In this document: one piece after another, positions 33,913-47,100 of the stretch
Layout of the letters: each line of letters begins with the position of its first letter
Numbering within the stretch: the stretch's first letter is position 1
NCBI RefSeq assembly: GCF_000003815.2
Contig: NC_049986.1
Location: 23,059,301-23,123,300, forward strand
Reading direction: 5' to 3'
Source: Branchiostoma floridae
Taxonomy: Eukaryota > Chordata > Leptocardii > Amphioxiformes > Branchiostomatidae
DNA: 64,000 nt
Program-made: the position numbers and the translations under genes
Notes under the pieces: generated by a model
Told to the model about the DNA's origin: nothing
Databases searched by the model: none
Seen by the model: only the letters and a program-made list of their open reading frames with translations

Positions 33913-36900
33913 TTAGGGGTTGCTACACTGCTGTGCTGTCGGGTCCGCTGCCTCAAAGCTGGCGATGAGAGAGTCCAGCTGCCCCTCCAGAGCTACCATC
34001 TCCGCCTCCAAGTCCTCCATCTCCTGCTGCCCGGCGATGTACACATCCAGCAGGTCTGCAAGGCAGAGAGAAACAGTCAGCATCAGAAGCTATCACAAAC
34101 TTTATATCTTTTAAGATCATCATCATTTCTAGTAGTACTTTGCAAATGAAATTCTTGAAGATTATTCTAGATCATGTGCTCCAGATCCTCCATCTCCTGC
34201 TGCCTGGCAATGTACACATCCAGTAGGTCTGGATGGTAGAGAAAAAGGACCGAAATGAATGACAATGACAATGAAGTTTATTGCATATTCATGCCCCATT
34301 GGGGCTAAGTGCAGTCAGTTTGATATGAAAGGTATTAAACGAAAAGGTATAAATATACTATAGTTTACATGCTTCTCTCTTCTTAAAACATGTGTAGACG
34401 AACTTACAGAGATTTTCAAGTATATTGAATGAATGGACAACTCAAATCATGTCTCTCGTGATTATGTATTTTGTACCATGTATGTAAAATTGTGTATATA
34501 GACTTTTAAGACTCATTAGGACTTTACACTGTATTCTGTCATAAGCGTTGTCCGACCCTTGCTTCTTCCCTCATGACCACAGTAAAAATGACCGCCAGGC
34601 CGATCTGAGCTTTCATGAGTAAACAAAGGTTCAAACAACCATCAACTAAATTTGGATGAAAATGTGTTACAGGTAATAAAGTCTGCACCATTGTTAAAGC
34701 TTACCATCATAGAGTTTCTCCTTATGCTTAACCTTGCAAAAGTGGAACTTATTAATGACTAAATACCATGAACCGTAGTCCCCTGTTCATCCACAGTAAG
34801 TCCAATGGTCTGAAAATGGACTTACTCAGGGAGGATTGAAGATGGACTTTGTTTATTATCTGAAGTGAAGGATTTACTCTGGATAGTAGCCCATCAAAAC
34901 TCAGACATTAAAAGCCAACAGATATGGCAAAATGTGGTAGGCTTACTGGTTACCTGCTACAAAAATTAATGTCTTTGTTTGTATGTTTTATATACATTAA
35001 ATTTACAGAGAACAGTGATCTATTTCCATGTACCTTGTATCTCGGCCACCTGTTCTAGTGAGGCCATCTCACCAACAAGAGCAGCAGCCTCGTTCCCCTG
35101 CAGTTCCAACGCCTCCCGCTGGAGGGCCTCACTGTCAGACACTAAGGCACTGGCTTGAGACTGTGCAGCAGTCAGTTCCTGTTTGGTGTCTGTTATTATC
35201 TGAAAATGAGCATACCCGTGTCTCTGGTTAATGAGTTAAAATGGACTCACTTTCGCACTCATCCATTGTTTGATTATACTGCTGCTGGGATACCTGATGC
35301 AGTTGTAAAATGAATTGAGAAAATACTATTTTGAAAATTCTGGATTCAGCTTAAGCACTCAAGTCAAGGGACTGAGAAAAATGGTTGCTGATGACAGGTG
35401 CTAACATACCTGTGTGTTTGACTGTAAGACATTGTGAGTGATATGCGCTGTGCTTACCTGTGTGTTAGATGCTGAGACATCGTGAATGCCCTGTGCTGTA
35501 TTAGCCAGTTGCAGGACGCCCTGTCTCCCCTGCAGGAAGCACTGCTGTAGCCTGCCCACCTCCCCTCTCACCAGGAGCACGTCAGAAAGGACAGTGCTGG
35601 CCTGGCCATGGGAGGTCTGGGCTGTCCTCATAACCTGTGGATGAGGAGAAATGCTGCATTAACAGGTTACTGAATGTCTGGACTGTCTGCAAAACCTGAG
35701 AATAAAGGAGTAGGTTTTTATAAGTTTTATATGGTTCTGGACTAGCCACGGGAGGACTGAGCTTTCCACAAAACCTGAGAAGAAAGGAGTGGGTTTTTGT
35801 AAATTTTAATTTGGTGTTGGCCTGGTCATGATAGGTCTCGGCTGTCTACAAAACCTCAGAGAATAAAAACATATGTTTTCATTTCAATTTGCCACAAGAT
35901 GTGCATGTTCAGGTCTATTTGAAATTATACTAAAATTCAGGAAGTCCTCCAAATTTGTAAAAAAAATCATCAAACTAAACTCAACTAAAGCCACATTATC
36001 TCACCTGTGCTGTGATGTTATGTATCTCCTGTCTATCTGCCTCCACAGTCTGCAGGGATGTCCTGATGTTCTGCCTGGTGTTGTTACTGTCCATCAGGGA
36101 CGTCTCTATCTGCTGAACCAGGGCCAGAGCTCTTCCTGCTTCCTCCCTGCAAATAAGTAGTTTTTATAGAATGACTGTCCTGCCATTACCTAAAATTGCA
36201 TTGGATTGTTAGTGCTCAAGAAGGGCACTGGACTACAGCCGGAAAGCATGCAAGATTGAGACTACTTAGGGCAGCCATGGTGGTTTGGGTGGCAGAGGTG
36301 GAGAGGCACTTGACAGAAGTCAAGTCAAGTCTAATGACTGCTGTCTAACCTTATTAGTATGTCAAATGAAGTCCAAATCCAATACTGTGGTGTATAGGAT
36401 AGCATCCATCTCTGTTTCTACAGCCTTAGGGCCACTCAGTTGTACAAGCACTACTAGTCCAGAGATAATGGTGTGTGTTGTGCTCTGCTAGTTTCTTTCA
36501 AATGAGTACTGTCAGTGCTGTAGCATTTCTAACGTCTTTCAAAATTTGGTAGATATAAACTTCAGGTTTGGGATAAAAACACCTACCTACAGCATGCAAG
36601 GACACCAATAATATTTATTACCTCCATGAAATGTCATGGAGGTTATATTTTACCCAGCGTTTGTCTGTCTGTCTGTGTGTGTGTGTGTAAACAAGATAAC
36701 TCAAGAACGGCTGGATGGATTGGTTTCATACTTGGTATGTTGGTAGGGTGTGATGAAAGCTGGAAATGATTAGATTTTGGGACACCTAGCGGCTCCCCTT
36801 GGTACTGCAGCGCAACTTCCGGTTTTGCTATCTCGGTGTTCTGAACATGCTATGGTCACGAGTTTTGAGTATTAGATAGCTCTTGTGTTCAGGAAAAAAT

Positions 36901-39900
36901 GACATAAGTTTGGGCCCCCTAGCGTCTAGTTTTGGGATAGCAGGGGCATTTTTGTAAAAAACTTCTGAAGACGATAACTCAAGAAGGGAACAACGGATTT
37001 GCATGATTTTTGGTATGTAGGTACCTTAGACAATGTTGTACAAGATAAAATACTAATTATGCAAAATTGGAATACATTTGCATAATTAATGAGAACATTC
37101 TATCATAGCAGTTTTTTCAATGTATCTCTTGTCCCGGACGTGATATGGTCGAGACATTTGGGTGGTAGAGAGCTCTTAGCGTCATGACAAAGTGGGGCTA
37201 GTTTCATTCCCCTAACATTTAATTGTGGAACTGCAGGAGTGTTTTTGTCAAGACACTCCAAAGAGGATAACTGCAGAAAGGAACGACGGATTGCCTGCAT
37301 TTTAGGTATGTAGGTAGCTTGGGCAAAGATGTTCATAATGATATGCATCTTATGCAAATGAGGGCTTAATTTGCATAATTAATGAGAAAATTGTATAATT
37401 CCATTGTTTGCAATAACTGGGCTTCAATAAATGTAACACTTGTTAATTATGATAGGTGGAATATAAGCAGATACCAAATATGGTAATGAGGAACTTATTT
37501 GCATAATTTATGTAAAAATTGCAAAACCGCTTTATGATTAATAATGGGAATTTTATAATTGTGACGTGTACGTTAGTCAATGACGAACAACACCATGCAT
37601 AAATTATGTTAATGTGTTAATCAATTGCATGAAATTTACGAAAGCTCTAAATTTTCATGGAGGTATGAGGTCGCCGAACTCTAGTTTATTTATGAATCTC
37701 GTTAAAACTTACTCAGCAGCCTGTGTGACATTACGGAGAGCCTGTGCCGTCTGAAGCCCCTCCTGGGCCCCCTGCAGTGTCCTGTTGACCAGCTCCTCTG
37801 CAACTGTCGTGCTATTGATCTGGCTGGAAATGTTCACCATGTCCTGTAGCACAAAACAGGAGGAAAAGTAGAAGTTTAGGCCACACTAAGTTGATTTGTT
37901 GGTTCTCGGATTTGTTTAAATGAAAATATAGCAAGCAGACATCATGAAAGCAATGCCAATGGGCAGGGAGGAAAACTTGAATATGAATAAATTCACTTCA
38001 TAAATTGAGTGCACCAAGGGATAAACCTGGTCCTCAAACTTTGTTTTCATTGTGTTTTTTTCGAGTTAAACATATTTGTTTGTTTAAAGTCCGAGAACAA
38101 ACAAATTGAATTGTTGTGGCCTTATCATCTAGCATGATGAATCTGATATTGTAAGGCTTATGGTCAGGTGCAAACTTCTTAAAACTGTTATTGTTTAAAT
38201 CAACAACAGAAAACAGTTGAGGATATGGAAATCAAATTGGGACCATGGCTTCTACATAATGTGCTATTCTTCACATAGCACAAAAAGATATGGAAACAGT
38301 GATGTCAATTAAAATGAATACAAGACCGCCAGTTAAGAATTATATGTTGGAATCAGGGCTTTAGATTCTTAGATCAGTTTAGGATAATAAAACCAAAACT
38401 TGACAAAAGTGATTAGGATAATAAGGAAAATCCAGTGCTGTACCATCTAAGCAAATTTTTACACACAAGATAATTTGAGTCCTGCAGTACACAATGTAGA
38501 AGTCCACTACATTAATTGGATAGGACAGAAGTAGCAGTATAATACCTGCAGCTGTCGTATTGACATGTTGAGTGTGCTATTGGCAAGGTCTCCAGCTTCT
38601 GAGGTCTTGTTGTTGACCTCTTCCAACAACTGTCCCAGCATGGTTACCTGCGCCAGGGCACTGGTCATGTTGCTTAGTGAAGCACCAGCAAACATCTGAA
38701 GGAAGAATTGATATTCATTTAACTATTATTAAGAAACATAAAGTGCAACTTCAAGTAAGGTCAACTACTTTGCATACTTAAAATATAAGACGTTTATTAA
38801 GAAAGACGTCTAAACTGAGAGGTTTGAGGCTTTTGTATATCTCCAAAAGCATACCTCAAGTTTTCTTCTGGAGGAGGCAGCTGTGAGAGCCACAAAAGGC
38901 ACTAAAATAACAGGTATACTTAAGAAAATGGCAAACTTCATGAATCATTTTTAACACCCATTGACAAAAAACATTGAAAACTTTGCCAGTATCCATTTAT
39001 ATTTACCTGATATTCCTGTGCTTTGTTAAGTGTGGCCAGTGCCTCCATGTGAACAGCAGAACTGTTGAGCTGTGTTTGGTTGATCAGCCTGTCCAGCTCT
39101 GCTGCACTCCTCACTAGTTCCTCAGCCTGCACCAGAGACTGCTGCACTGTCAGGTTCCCTTCCTGAACTTCCTGGAGAAGCTTGAAGAAACAAAAGATCA
39201 AAATCATGTTAATCTTTTAATTAGATATACATATGGGGTAGTAGGAAGGAAGGTCAAGTTCGAAAATTGTCAACCTGGCATCATCTTACAGTACTACTAA
39301 CAGCAGGCTTGTACATGATTATATAATAGGCTTTAAAATGTATTTATAAGCACCAGAAAATAGAGATGAAATTGGTAGCTTAACCAGGTAATACATTTAT
39401 TCTGCATAAATGCTTGCAGAGATCTAATTTCACAGAAATGTAGTTCTTGCAGTGGTTTTGCCTTAATGTGGCCAAACCAAGGCGGTTAAGGTGGGCAGAA
39501 GCACAATTATTACGTAAAAAGTTAGTCCAGTCTGCTATCTTCTTCTTCTTTCGTACTGCCTAGCCTCAATTTTTGAGATTATTGGCAGACTACGCATGGG
39601 TAAATTACAATACAAGTGACCAGTACAAATAGACATGGGAAAATAAAGGAAAAATGCTAGGGGAAATGAAAACAAACTGATTTTCTGTGTGCAAAAGACA
39701 GGACAGGTGAATTTAGTGGGTTAATAGAACACATATTTACATATATACAAGACGTGTGGGGGTGGCTCAATGCAGCAGGGTCCTCCCCAGCTCAGTTTTG
39801 AACTGGGAGAGAGACCCCGCCTCCGCCACACCAGGCTCAAGTTCATTCCACTCTCTGATGGTACGAGGGAAGAACGAGAGCCTGTAGTAGTTGTTCCTGC

Positions 39901-42900
39901 ACGCGGTGGCCTGCAATGTTTGTGAGTGATTGGTGCGGCGGGAGCATCGAGCCACCGGGACAAGCATGGTCGTGTGAGGTACGTACATGATGTTGTTGAT
40001 AATTTTGTACATGGTGACCTGGCGGGCAATCTTCCTTCTGAGTTCGAGGGACTGCCAACCAAGGTTGTGAAGCATGTTGGTAACTGAGCTTGTGCGTCTG
40101 TAGTCATTAAGTACATATCGGGCAGCTCTTCGTTGCACCATCTCTAGGCTACTCACCTGGGCCTTGGTGTGAGGGTCCCAAACACTACAGCCGTACTCGA
40201 GACATGGTCTAACCAGAGCCATATAGGCTCTCTCTTTGGCCGCAGTGCTTGATATCCGCAGGCAGCGTCGCAACATACCTAATGTCCTGTTAGCTTTTGA
40301 TGTAGTTTTTTCAACGTGTTTGCCCCAGGTCAAGTTGGAAGACATATGAAGGCCAAGATATTTGGTTGAACTTACCTTGGTCAGGGGGTGTTGGTGGAGG
40401 GAGTAGGGGAATGTTATCGGGTTTCTGGAGGCTGGGACCGACATTACTTCGCATTTGGACGGATTAAAGGCCATAAGCCACATCTTCTCCCATGAACAGA
40501 TGTTATTAATGTCGTGCTGGAGTTTTTCACAATCATTCTTTGTCTTCACACTCATCTGCAAAATACAATCATCAGCAAAGAGACGAACTTTTGCATGTGC
40601 AGCATGTGATGAGAGATCATTTATGTAAGCTAAAAACAGTATTGGCCCCAAAACTGTTCCCTGGGGAACACCAGAGGTTACAGGTACAGGATCAGAGCGC
40701 TCTCCGTCTAACACTACAGTCTGTGAACGGCCCTGAAGGAAGCTCTGTATCCAGTTTAAGGTTTTGCCTGTAATTCCATAAAACTGTAGTTTGTGTATCA
40801 GCCGTAAGTGAGGGACCTTGTCAAATGCTTTTGCAAAGTCCATGATTATAAGATCAGTCTGAATCCCATTTTCCCTGTTATGTGCCACGTCGTCCGTAAG
40901 TGACAAGAGTTGAGATTCACATGACCTACTATGCCTAAACCCGTGTTGAAGATCATAGAGAATGTTGTTGGAGTCAAAGTGATTCATGAAAGTATATTTA
41001 CCTTGGATACATTAGTAGCTAGCACAGTAAACTGTTCCAATAGTGTTGCAGCAGTTTCATTCAGCCTCTCCAACTGTTCCACATTCTGCTGCACCTCTGT
41101 GGTGTAGTTCTCTGCTGTGATGACCAAAGTTTCCTGGACCAGGCTCTCTGATTCCTGCAGAGTTTGGTTGATGTGTGAGATGTTGTTCTCCAGTCCGTAC
41201 AGCACAGCCAGGCTGGCGTTCAGGTCTTGTTGAATCTGGTTGATGTTCTGCCAGGTGATGTTTGCTGTGGTGGTTCTGTTGGCTATGCCAACTTTCACTG
41301 AGTCTACAGAGAGAGAAAGTTCAGAGAAAATTGTTCAATGATAATATCGGGTGTATTTTGCAGCCAGTAGGTACCCAAAGTGTGGGTAATGAGGCTGTTT
41401 AACGTGGTCGAGGCACCTCCTTGAGCACGGGACCCCCGTTTTACGTCCCTCCCGGAAGGCGATTTCGTGGAAAGCTTCATGAGGCTACAGAAATCCGGAC
41501 GTCCTAGGTTGTTTCCCCATCCGAGTACTGTCCGGACCGCGCCTTGCATAACTTACGAGATCGAGGGATCGGTTGACAAGCAAGTTGCATATTTGCACAT
41601 CTTGACACTGACACCAATCTGACTTGGATAAGATTAAGAGGAAAGATTTTACTAGAAACTAACATAGCCCAAGGACCAATGTAATGTCTTGGTGCACTCA
41701 GCTTCATGCAATGAAGACAATCATTTCAAAAAATTTCCTCTCTGCCGACTGCTTTTATGATATCCTCTTGTTAGATTTTCACCATAAATGTCTGTACCAA
41801 TATGATGCATTATCATATCAATATGTCTCAAATTGCTGAAGTTGAATCAAAATAATAGCTTCAGATATTTATTAAGCACAACCTACTTACTATAAAAATT
41901 CAGCATATTGCAGTACAAGCAAACAATTTGCAACATTGTCACTTACCAATTGCATCCGCTGGTATCCAAAACAAGCAGCAAGCAAAGAATAGCATTTAAA
42001 ACAAAATGAGCAGCAGATAGCATACTTGCAGCTGCAATAGCTGCAGATACTACTTAGTTTAAAAAGGCAAGCAGATACATCCTCTATTGATTTGTAAAAG
42101 CAATACAGAGAGCATCAAATTAGCGTTAGAATAATTGTAAGAGTTAGCACTGTAGCGCTGACGAGGTGCTGAAATGCCATCCGTTAGAGTTTTAGGACAC
42201 TACCTGCAACTCCATGAAGGAAAAAGCCAGACTGGGCATCTTGTCATTTGGCTTTGACTACAGTCAAAGTGGACCAGAAGGTAATGAGAGGATGTTGGTA
42301 AAGCTAAGGGCACAACCCGCCGTACGTGCAAATACATGCTGTCTATGTGCCAAAATGTGGGCAATCTTTTGGGATACGTAAAGTTAAGTGGTAAGTACCA
42401 CGGTAATCCGTACAAACTCATAGGGCATCCGACAGAGTTTGAAGCACGCAGACACGCCATAGAACTTTACGTGCAGGCAAAAATTTGTATGCTATCGGGC
42501 TGCGGATTCGCCCCCTGTATGTGCCAGTACGGGGGATGCGCCTACCCTGTACAGACTGAACATTTTCAGAAATACGTAGCGAACGTGGCCTCGCAAAAAA
42601 ACGTACGGACAAATTGCACGTACGGCAGGTTGTGCCCTTAGCTTAAGGGTGTAATCTTGCATTCATCATATCCTGTAGCTACCTTAATTCTCCTAACATG
42701 CTGAATATTTTCCAAGCCCTTTTTAGTACTTATATCATATAATGTCACTTTTGAAAGTATAAACCCTCATATTCCTAGTCCTCTAAACATAATGATGATA
42801 AATCATATTTACCTAAGAGGGAGCCAGTGCTCTCAGGGCTGATAACCTGTCCATCCATGACTACAGTTCCATCAAACTCTGAAAGGTCCTCAAGTTGCTT

Positions 42901-44163
42901 GTCAAGATCAGCCTGGGTTGAGTTGAGTCTTGCCAGATGGGATTCCAGTTCTGCAGAAATATCTCTTATCTAGATGTAAGAGGTGGACAGAGATTAAATA
43001 TGAAATCAAAAAGATATTGTGAAGCTTTTTCTTTCTTGGAAATTAAAGAATGGCTACAAATGTCTCAAGTGGCAATGGAAACAACCTTGAGCATTTTTGA
43101 GAAAAAACAAACCTTTTACACTTGCTTGAAAATGTTATGTCCCTGTCCACAGTGGTACAAACCAAAATTGACCAAGTAAAATGTGTTGTACTATTTATTT
43201 ATTTATTTGCCAATGATACAACTCATTACACGGATCTGCCTAGGCAGCTTTGGGCTGGTAGCGGCAGATCCACAGAGATACAGACGAACATACATCATCG
43301 GTCGACGTGATCGCACATGTTCGCACATGTTTACACACGACGGGGTTATACCGCCCCTTGTGGGGTGACATACCCTTTCATATGCGCCAGGTCTCCCGTC
43401 CGGGTGAATGATGTAAATCACCGTGAGCCGAAGCTAGGTACTCATTTTCACCTGAGTATAGTGAGGAAAGCCGTGTAAAGTGCCTTTCCCAAGGGCACAA
43501 GATCGGTAACACTTTCTAAATTTCCAAAGAGGATGCCACAATCTACCTCCACTAGGATGCAACCAAATTGGTGAAAAGGGAAAATTGTCGATCTCAGAAA
43601 GATGTGGAGAACCTACCTGTTCATACAGCATGTTGAGCTCCCTGATGTTCCTCCCATCCACTATCTCCTCCTGTAACACCCCTGTCACGTTCTGCAGGGT
43701 TCTGTTCAGCTGGGTCAGAATCTGTCGGACCTCCTCTACTGACATGTTTCCATACTGGCCCCACAGGGCTTGGATCTCCTGAAATAAGGTACAGAAGTTA
43801 TAGATAGTTACAGAAATTATGTGTACTGATATTTATTTTTGTTCAGCTGGGTCAGAATCTGCTGGGTGTCCTCAACAGACATGGTTGGGCCATACTGGCC
43901 CCACAGGCCTTGGATCTCCTGAAAATAACAGTACTGTAGTTAGGAAGTCACACAAAAACCTGTTTCTGTTCCCATACTGGCTTGTACATTTATTTCATCC
44001 ACAACACCATCTGAAGTAATTTTTGTCCCTAAGCCACTCAGACTTGGCTATCCTAAATGATCCCTTACCTCAAAAGTAGTGTTCAGCTCTTCTGTGATGT
44101 TGAGGATTCTTAAGACGGAGGCGTTGAAGCATGGAGGACAGACAGTGCAGTTGGGGAAGTCTC
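33913..44163 (-). CDS. Laminin coiled-coil region (exons 22-32)
   Basis: Exons: 44069-44163, 43613-43778, 42813-42950, 41002-41303, 39007-39180, 38546-38695, 37713-37843, 36005-36146, 35458-35634, 35034-35199, 33913-34055. Total 1,784 nt, close to the usual 570-600 residue laminin domains I and II. The block opens with NCTVCPPCF, then long Leu/Ala/Glu/Gln heptads with many NxT/S sequons. The donor of exon 43613-43778 is chosen at GTAG|GTTCTC because only that keeps phase with the next exon (GAG|GTAGGT three codons earlier does not). The end reads [17 protein letters not shown] then CSNP and stop. The Cys near the C-terminus is where beta and gamma chains disulphide-bond. One coil Cys (RLQQCFLQG) is unusual. 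Confidence 0.85.
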
Positions 44164-47100
44164 CTGTAAAGTTAACAAAAATGTTAAAGTTTCACAAATG
44201 AGACTGTTGCTAGATTCAGCTAATATATGCCTATTTCCATATCATAGCAGATTGTGACTAGAGTATCTGTGTATGATAAGTCAAGGGACTAGGTAGGTAG
44301 GATAGGTATGATAAGTTGGACAAATGTATAGTCTGTCACTCACCCAGGTTATTGCTGTTAATCCTTCCAGCTGAAAGCATGTGGTGTGTTTAGAGGAAAG
44401 CATTTAATGTGAGTGTAGAGCATCTCCAGACTGAGTGTGATACAGATGCAGGTTCTTTTGTTTTAAACACATGGAAACAGTCAGCTTTTGAACCATGTTC
44501 GAAATATGCAACTTTGTGACATTGCAAATGCTATACGTTACCTTGAGTACTAAAACATTCTGAAAACAAGAATCCAAAAAGACATAGCTATAAGTTAAAG
44601 CGTTAACTAAAGATATCAACATGATTGACTTTCTTACCTTCAAATCCAAAGTCACATTGGTCGCATTTCTGACCTCTGACCCCACTCCTGCAGTCACATT
44701 GACCTGACCTAGGGTCACAGGTCATGTTCCCATTCACAGTACCCAGGCTGCTGCAGTTGCATGCTGTAGAGGGAAAATACACAATGTAATGTCATCTTAA
44801 ACAAAAAAAGGACAAAAATTAAAACAGACAGAATCAGCCATAGAAATGCTGATATTAATTAGTACAGTGTCACAGAAACAAACAAAATGTTACACAGCAG
44901 GGGTCCCCAAGATCAATCTTGACCTTTATTTTGCTAAAACCTACATGCACACACAAACCAAAAATCATCAGAACCAATTTGGAGGGTCAGAAGATATTGG
45001 TGACCACAAATTTGCCAACGCAGACACAGTAACACAAACAAACAAAACGATACCACCATTTTTCATGAAGGTAAATGAACAATCATATACAGTATTACTA
45101 AACAAATTCATGCACATGTAACTAAACAATACCAAGCACTTGTGGCCTTAGTTGTACTTTAAGGATAGAGAATGGGACTTGATGTTCTGTCTCGTCTACC
45201 TCATGGATAATGTCTACTTCTTGCCTTATCTTGATGTACAAAACAGTACAGTAGCAGTACTTACTGACACACTCCTGGTCCTGATTGTGGTAGTATCCAG
45301 TCTCACATTTATCACACTGCATCCCTACAGCATGGTCTGTGCAGCTACAGGCACCAGTCTGCAGGGAAAGTGCAATTTCAGTCAACTCTTGTTCATTAAT
45401 CCAAAAATAACCTAGCAGTAAAATCACCCTTAAAAGCACAAATAGTGAAATTCAGTTACAAAGGGAAAAAAAGAAAGATGGTAAAAATAAGCTACAAACT
45501 TTCCAGGGAAAGAAATGTAAGAGTCAGGCCTTATTAGCAGAAAACATCAGAAGGATTATGTATACATGCGTATGCATAACTTGCTGTGATATTGTTAATG
45601 TTCATGGTGGTTTATGTTTGCACTTTTAAAGTGACGCTTCAACACAAACTTGAAACCACTTTGAACATTTCGCCTGCAAGGCAGTTTCATTTAGAGAAAG
45701 CACAAAGATTCCATAATTTTGCAAAGTTAAGTCCCCTTAAACCTTTCCTTTGTTTCTGTATTACTTTGCCAAAACCTTAAGTATGAATAATGAAAATAGA
45801 GTCATCCTCACCGTTAGGTCACACTGTGGACTGACAGCCCCAGGCTGGTGGCAGCTGCAGGGGGTGCAGCCCTCGGTGCTGAAATTCCAGCTATTGGGCA
45901 CACACACGTCACACTGTCTTCCTGTGATGTTAGGCTGGCAGGCACACTGGCCTGTAGTATAGTCACAAGTGGGGCTGAGACTCCCTGTATTGTTGCAGTT
46001 ACACTCTGAAATGAGATAATAGGAAAACTCATGAAATCCCAGCTGTTGAGCTCACACACATCATACTGTCTGTATCATTGTACACCCAGTTTCTCTGGAA
46101 GTAATACAGCCATCTTCAAGTTTTCAACCATGCTCTCAGTGTTTTCAAGATATCCGGATGCTAGATTTAATCTAAAATGAGAACAAAGGGAACAAGATTC
46201 TGTGGCCTATAGCCCATGCCATGACCAATATTACCAGTTCTTCAGCATGACATCTTACAAATTCTCAAATTATGCATTTTATCCTAATTGTATGTCTCTC
46301 CAAATAACCTATTAAACTCTAACTCACCTGTGCAGTTGTTCCCCATGCCAGGCATGACCAGTCCATACCACCCGTCCGCACACCTCTCACAGTGGTCCCC
46401 TCCCGTGTTGTTGGTACAGTTGGTACACTGCCCGCTCACACTGTCACACACAGGGGGGCTGTCTGTACAATTACAGGGTAGGCACGCTCCATTCAGGTTC
46501 TACAGCACAAAGCAAGTATTTTTTTACAGTAACTGCATTTAGGAACTGAAGATTGTTGTACAAAACTATCTTGACATGCTTTAAGTTTGTTAGATTGTAG
46601 GTCTAGTGTTACAGCCTCAAAGTACATTACATTGAAGTACAACTGTTACATACCAGAGGTCATAGTTTCAAACTTAAAGTCCCACGAGCTAAGAACAGAT
46701 TTAGAGGTGATTTGTTACCACAGCTTGTGGCTGAAGCTAACACTGTAACACTGTTAAGGTCAGATTGGATCATCACTGGGAGAATAACAGGTACAAGAAC
46801 AGTTACTCCTTAGAACTAAGACCAAGAATTTACAAGCCTGAATGCCTTCCTTCCCAAAGACAGAATTCAGACATTCAGCATTGCATTTTAAATAATACAA
46901 CTTATTATATAATGGCTAACATTTAGGAATATGTGTAATAGACCTTAGTAATTATAAGATTAAACCACAGATACTGTAACTTTATACTTCTAGTTTTGTG
47001 TCTCAATCTCAAAACCTTAGTCTGTACAGGAGCATTTCAGATAAAAACATGATAAAGACATTTTTGGAATGCTTAGAACAATAAGAAACTCTTCAATAGC

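Noticed and set aside
39721-40773. Additional frames inside the LINE
   Set aside because: Shifted or antisense readings of the reverse-transcriptase frame.
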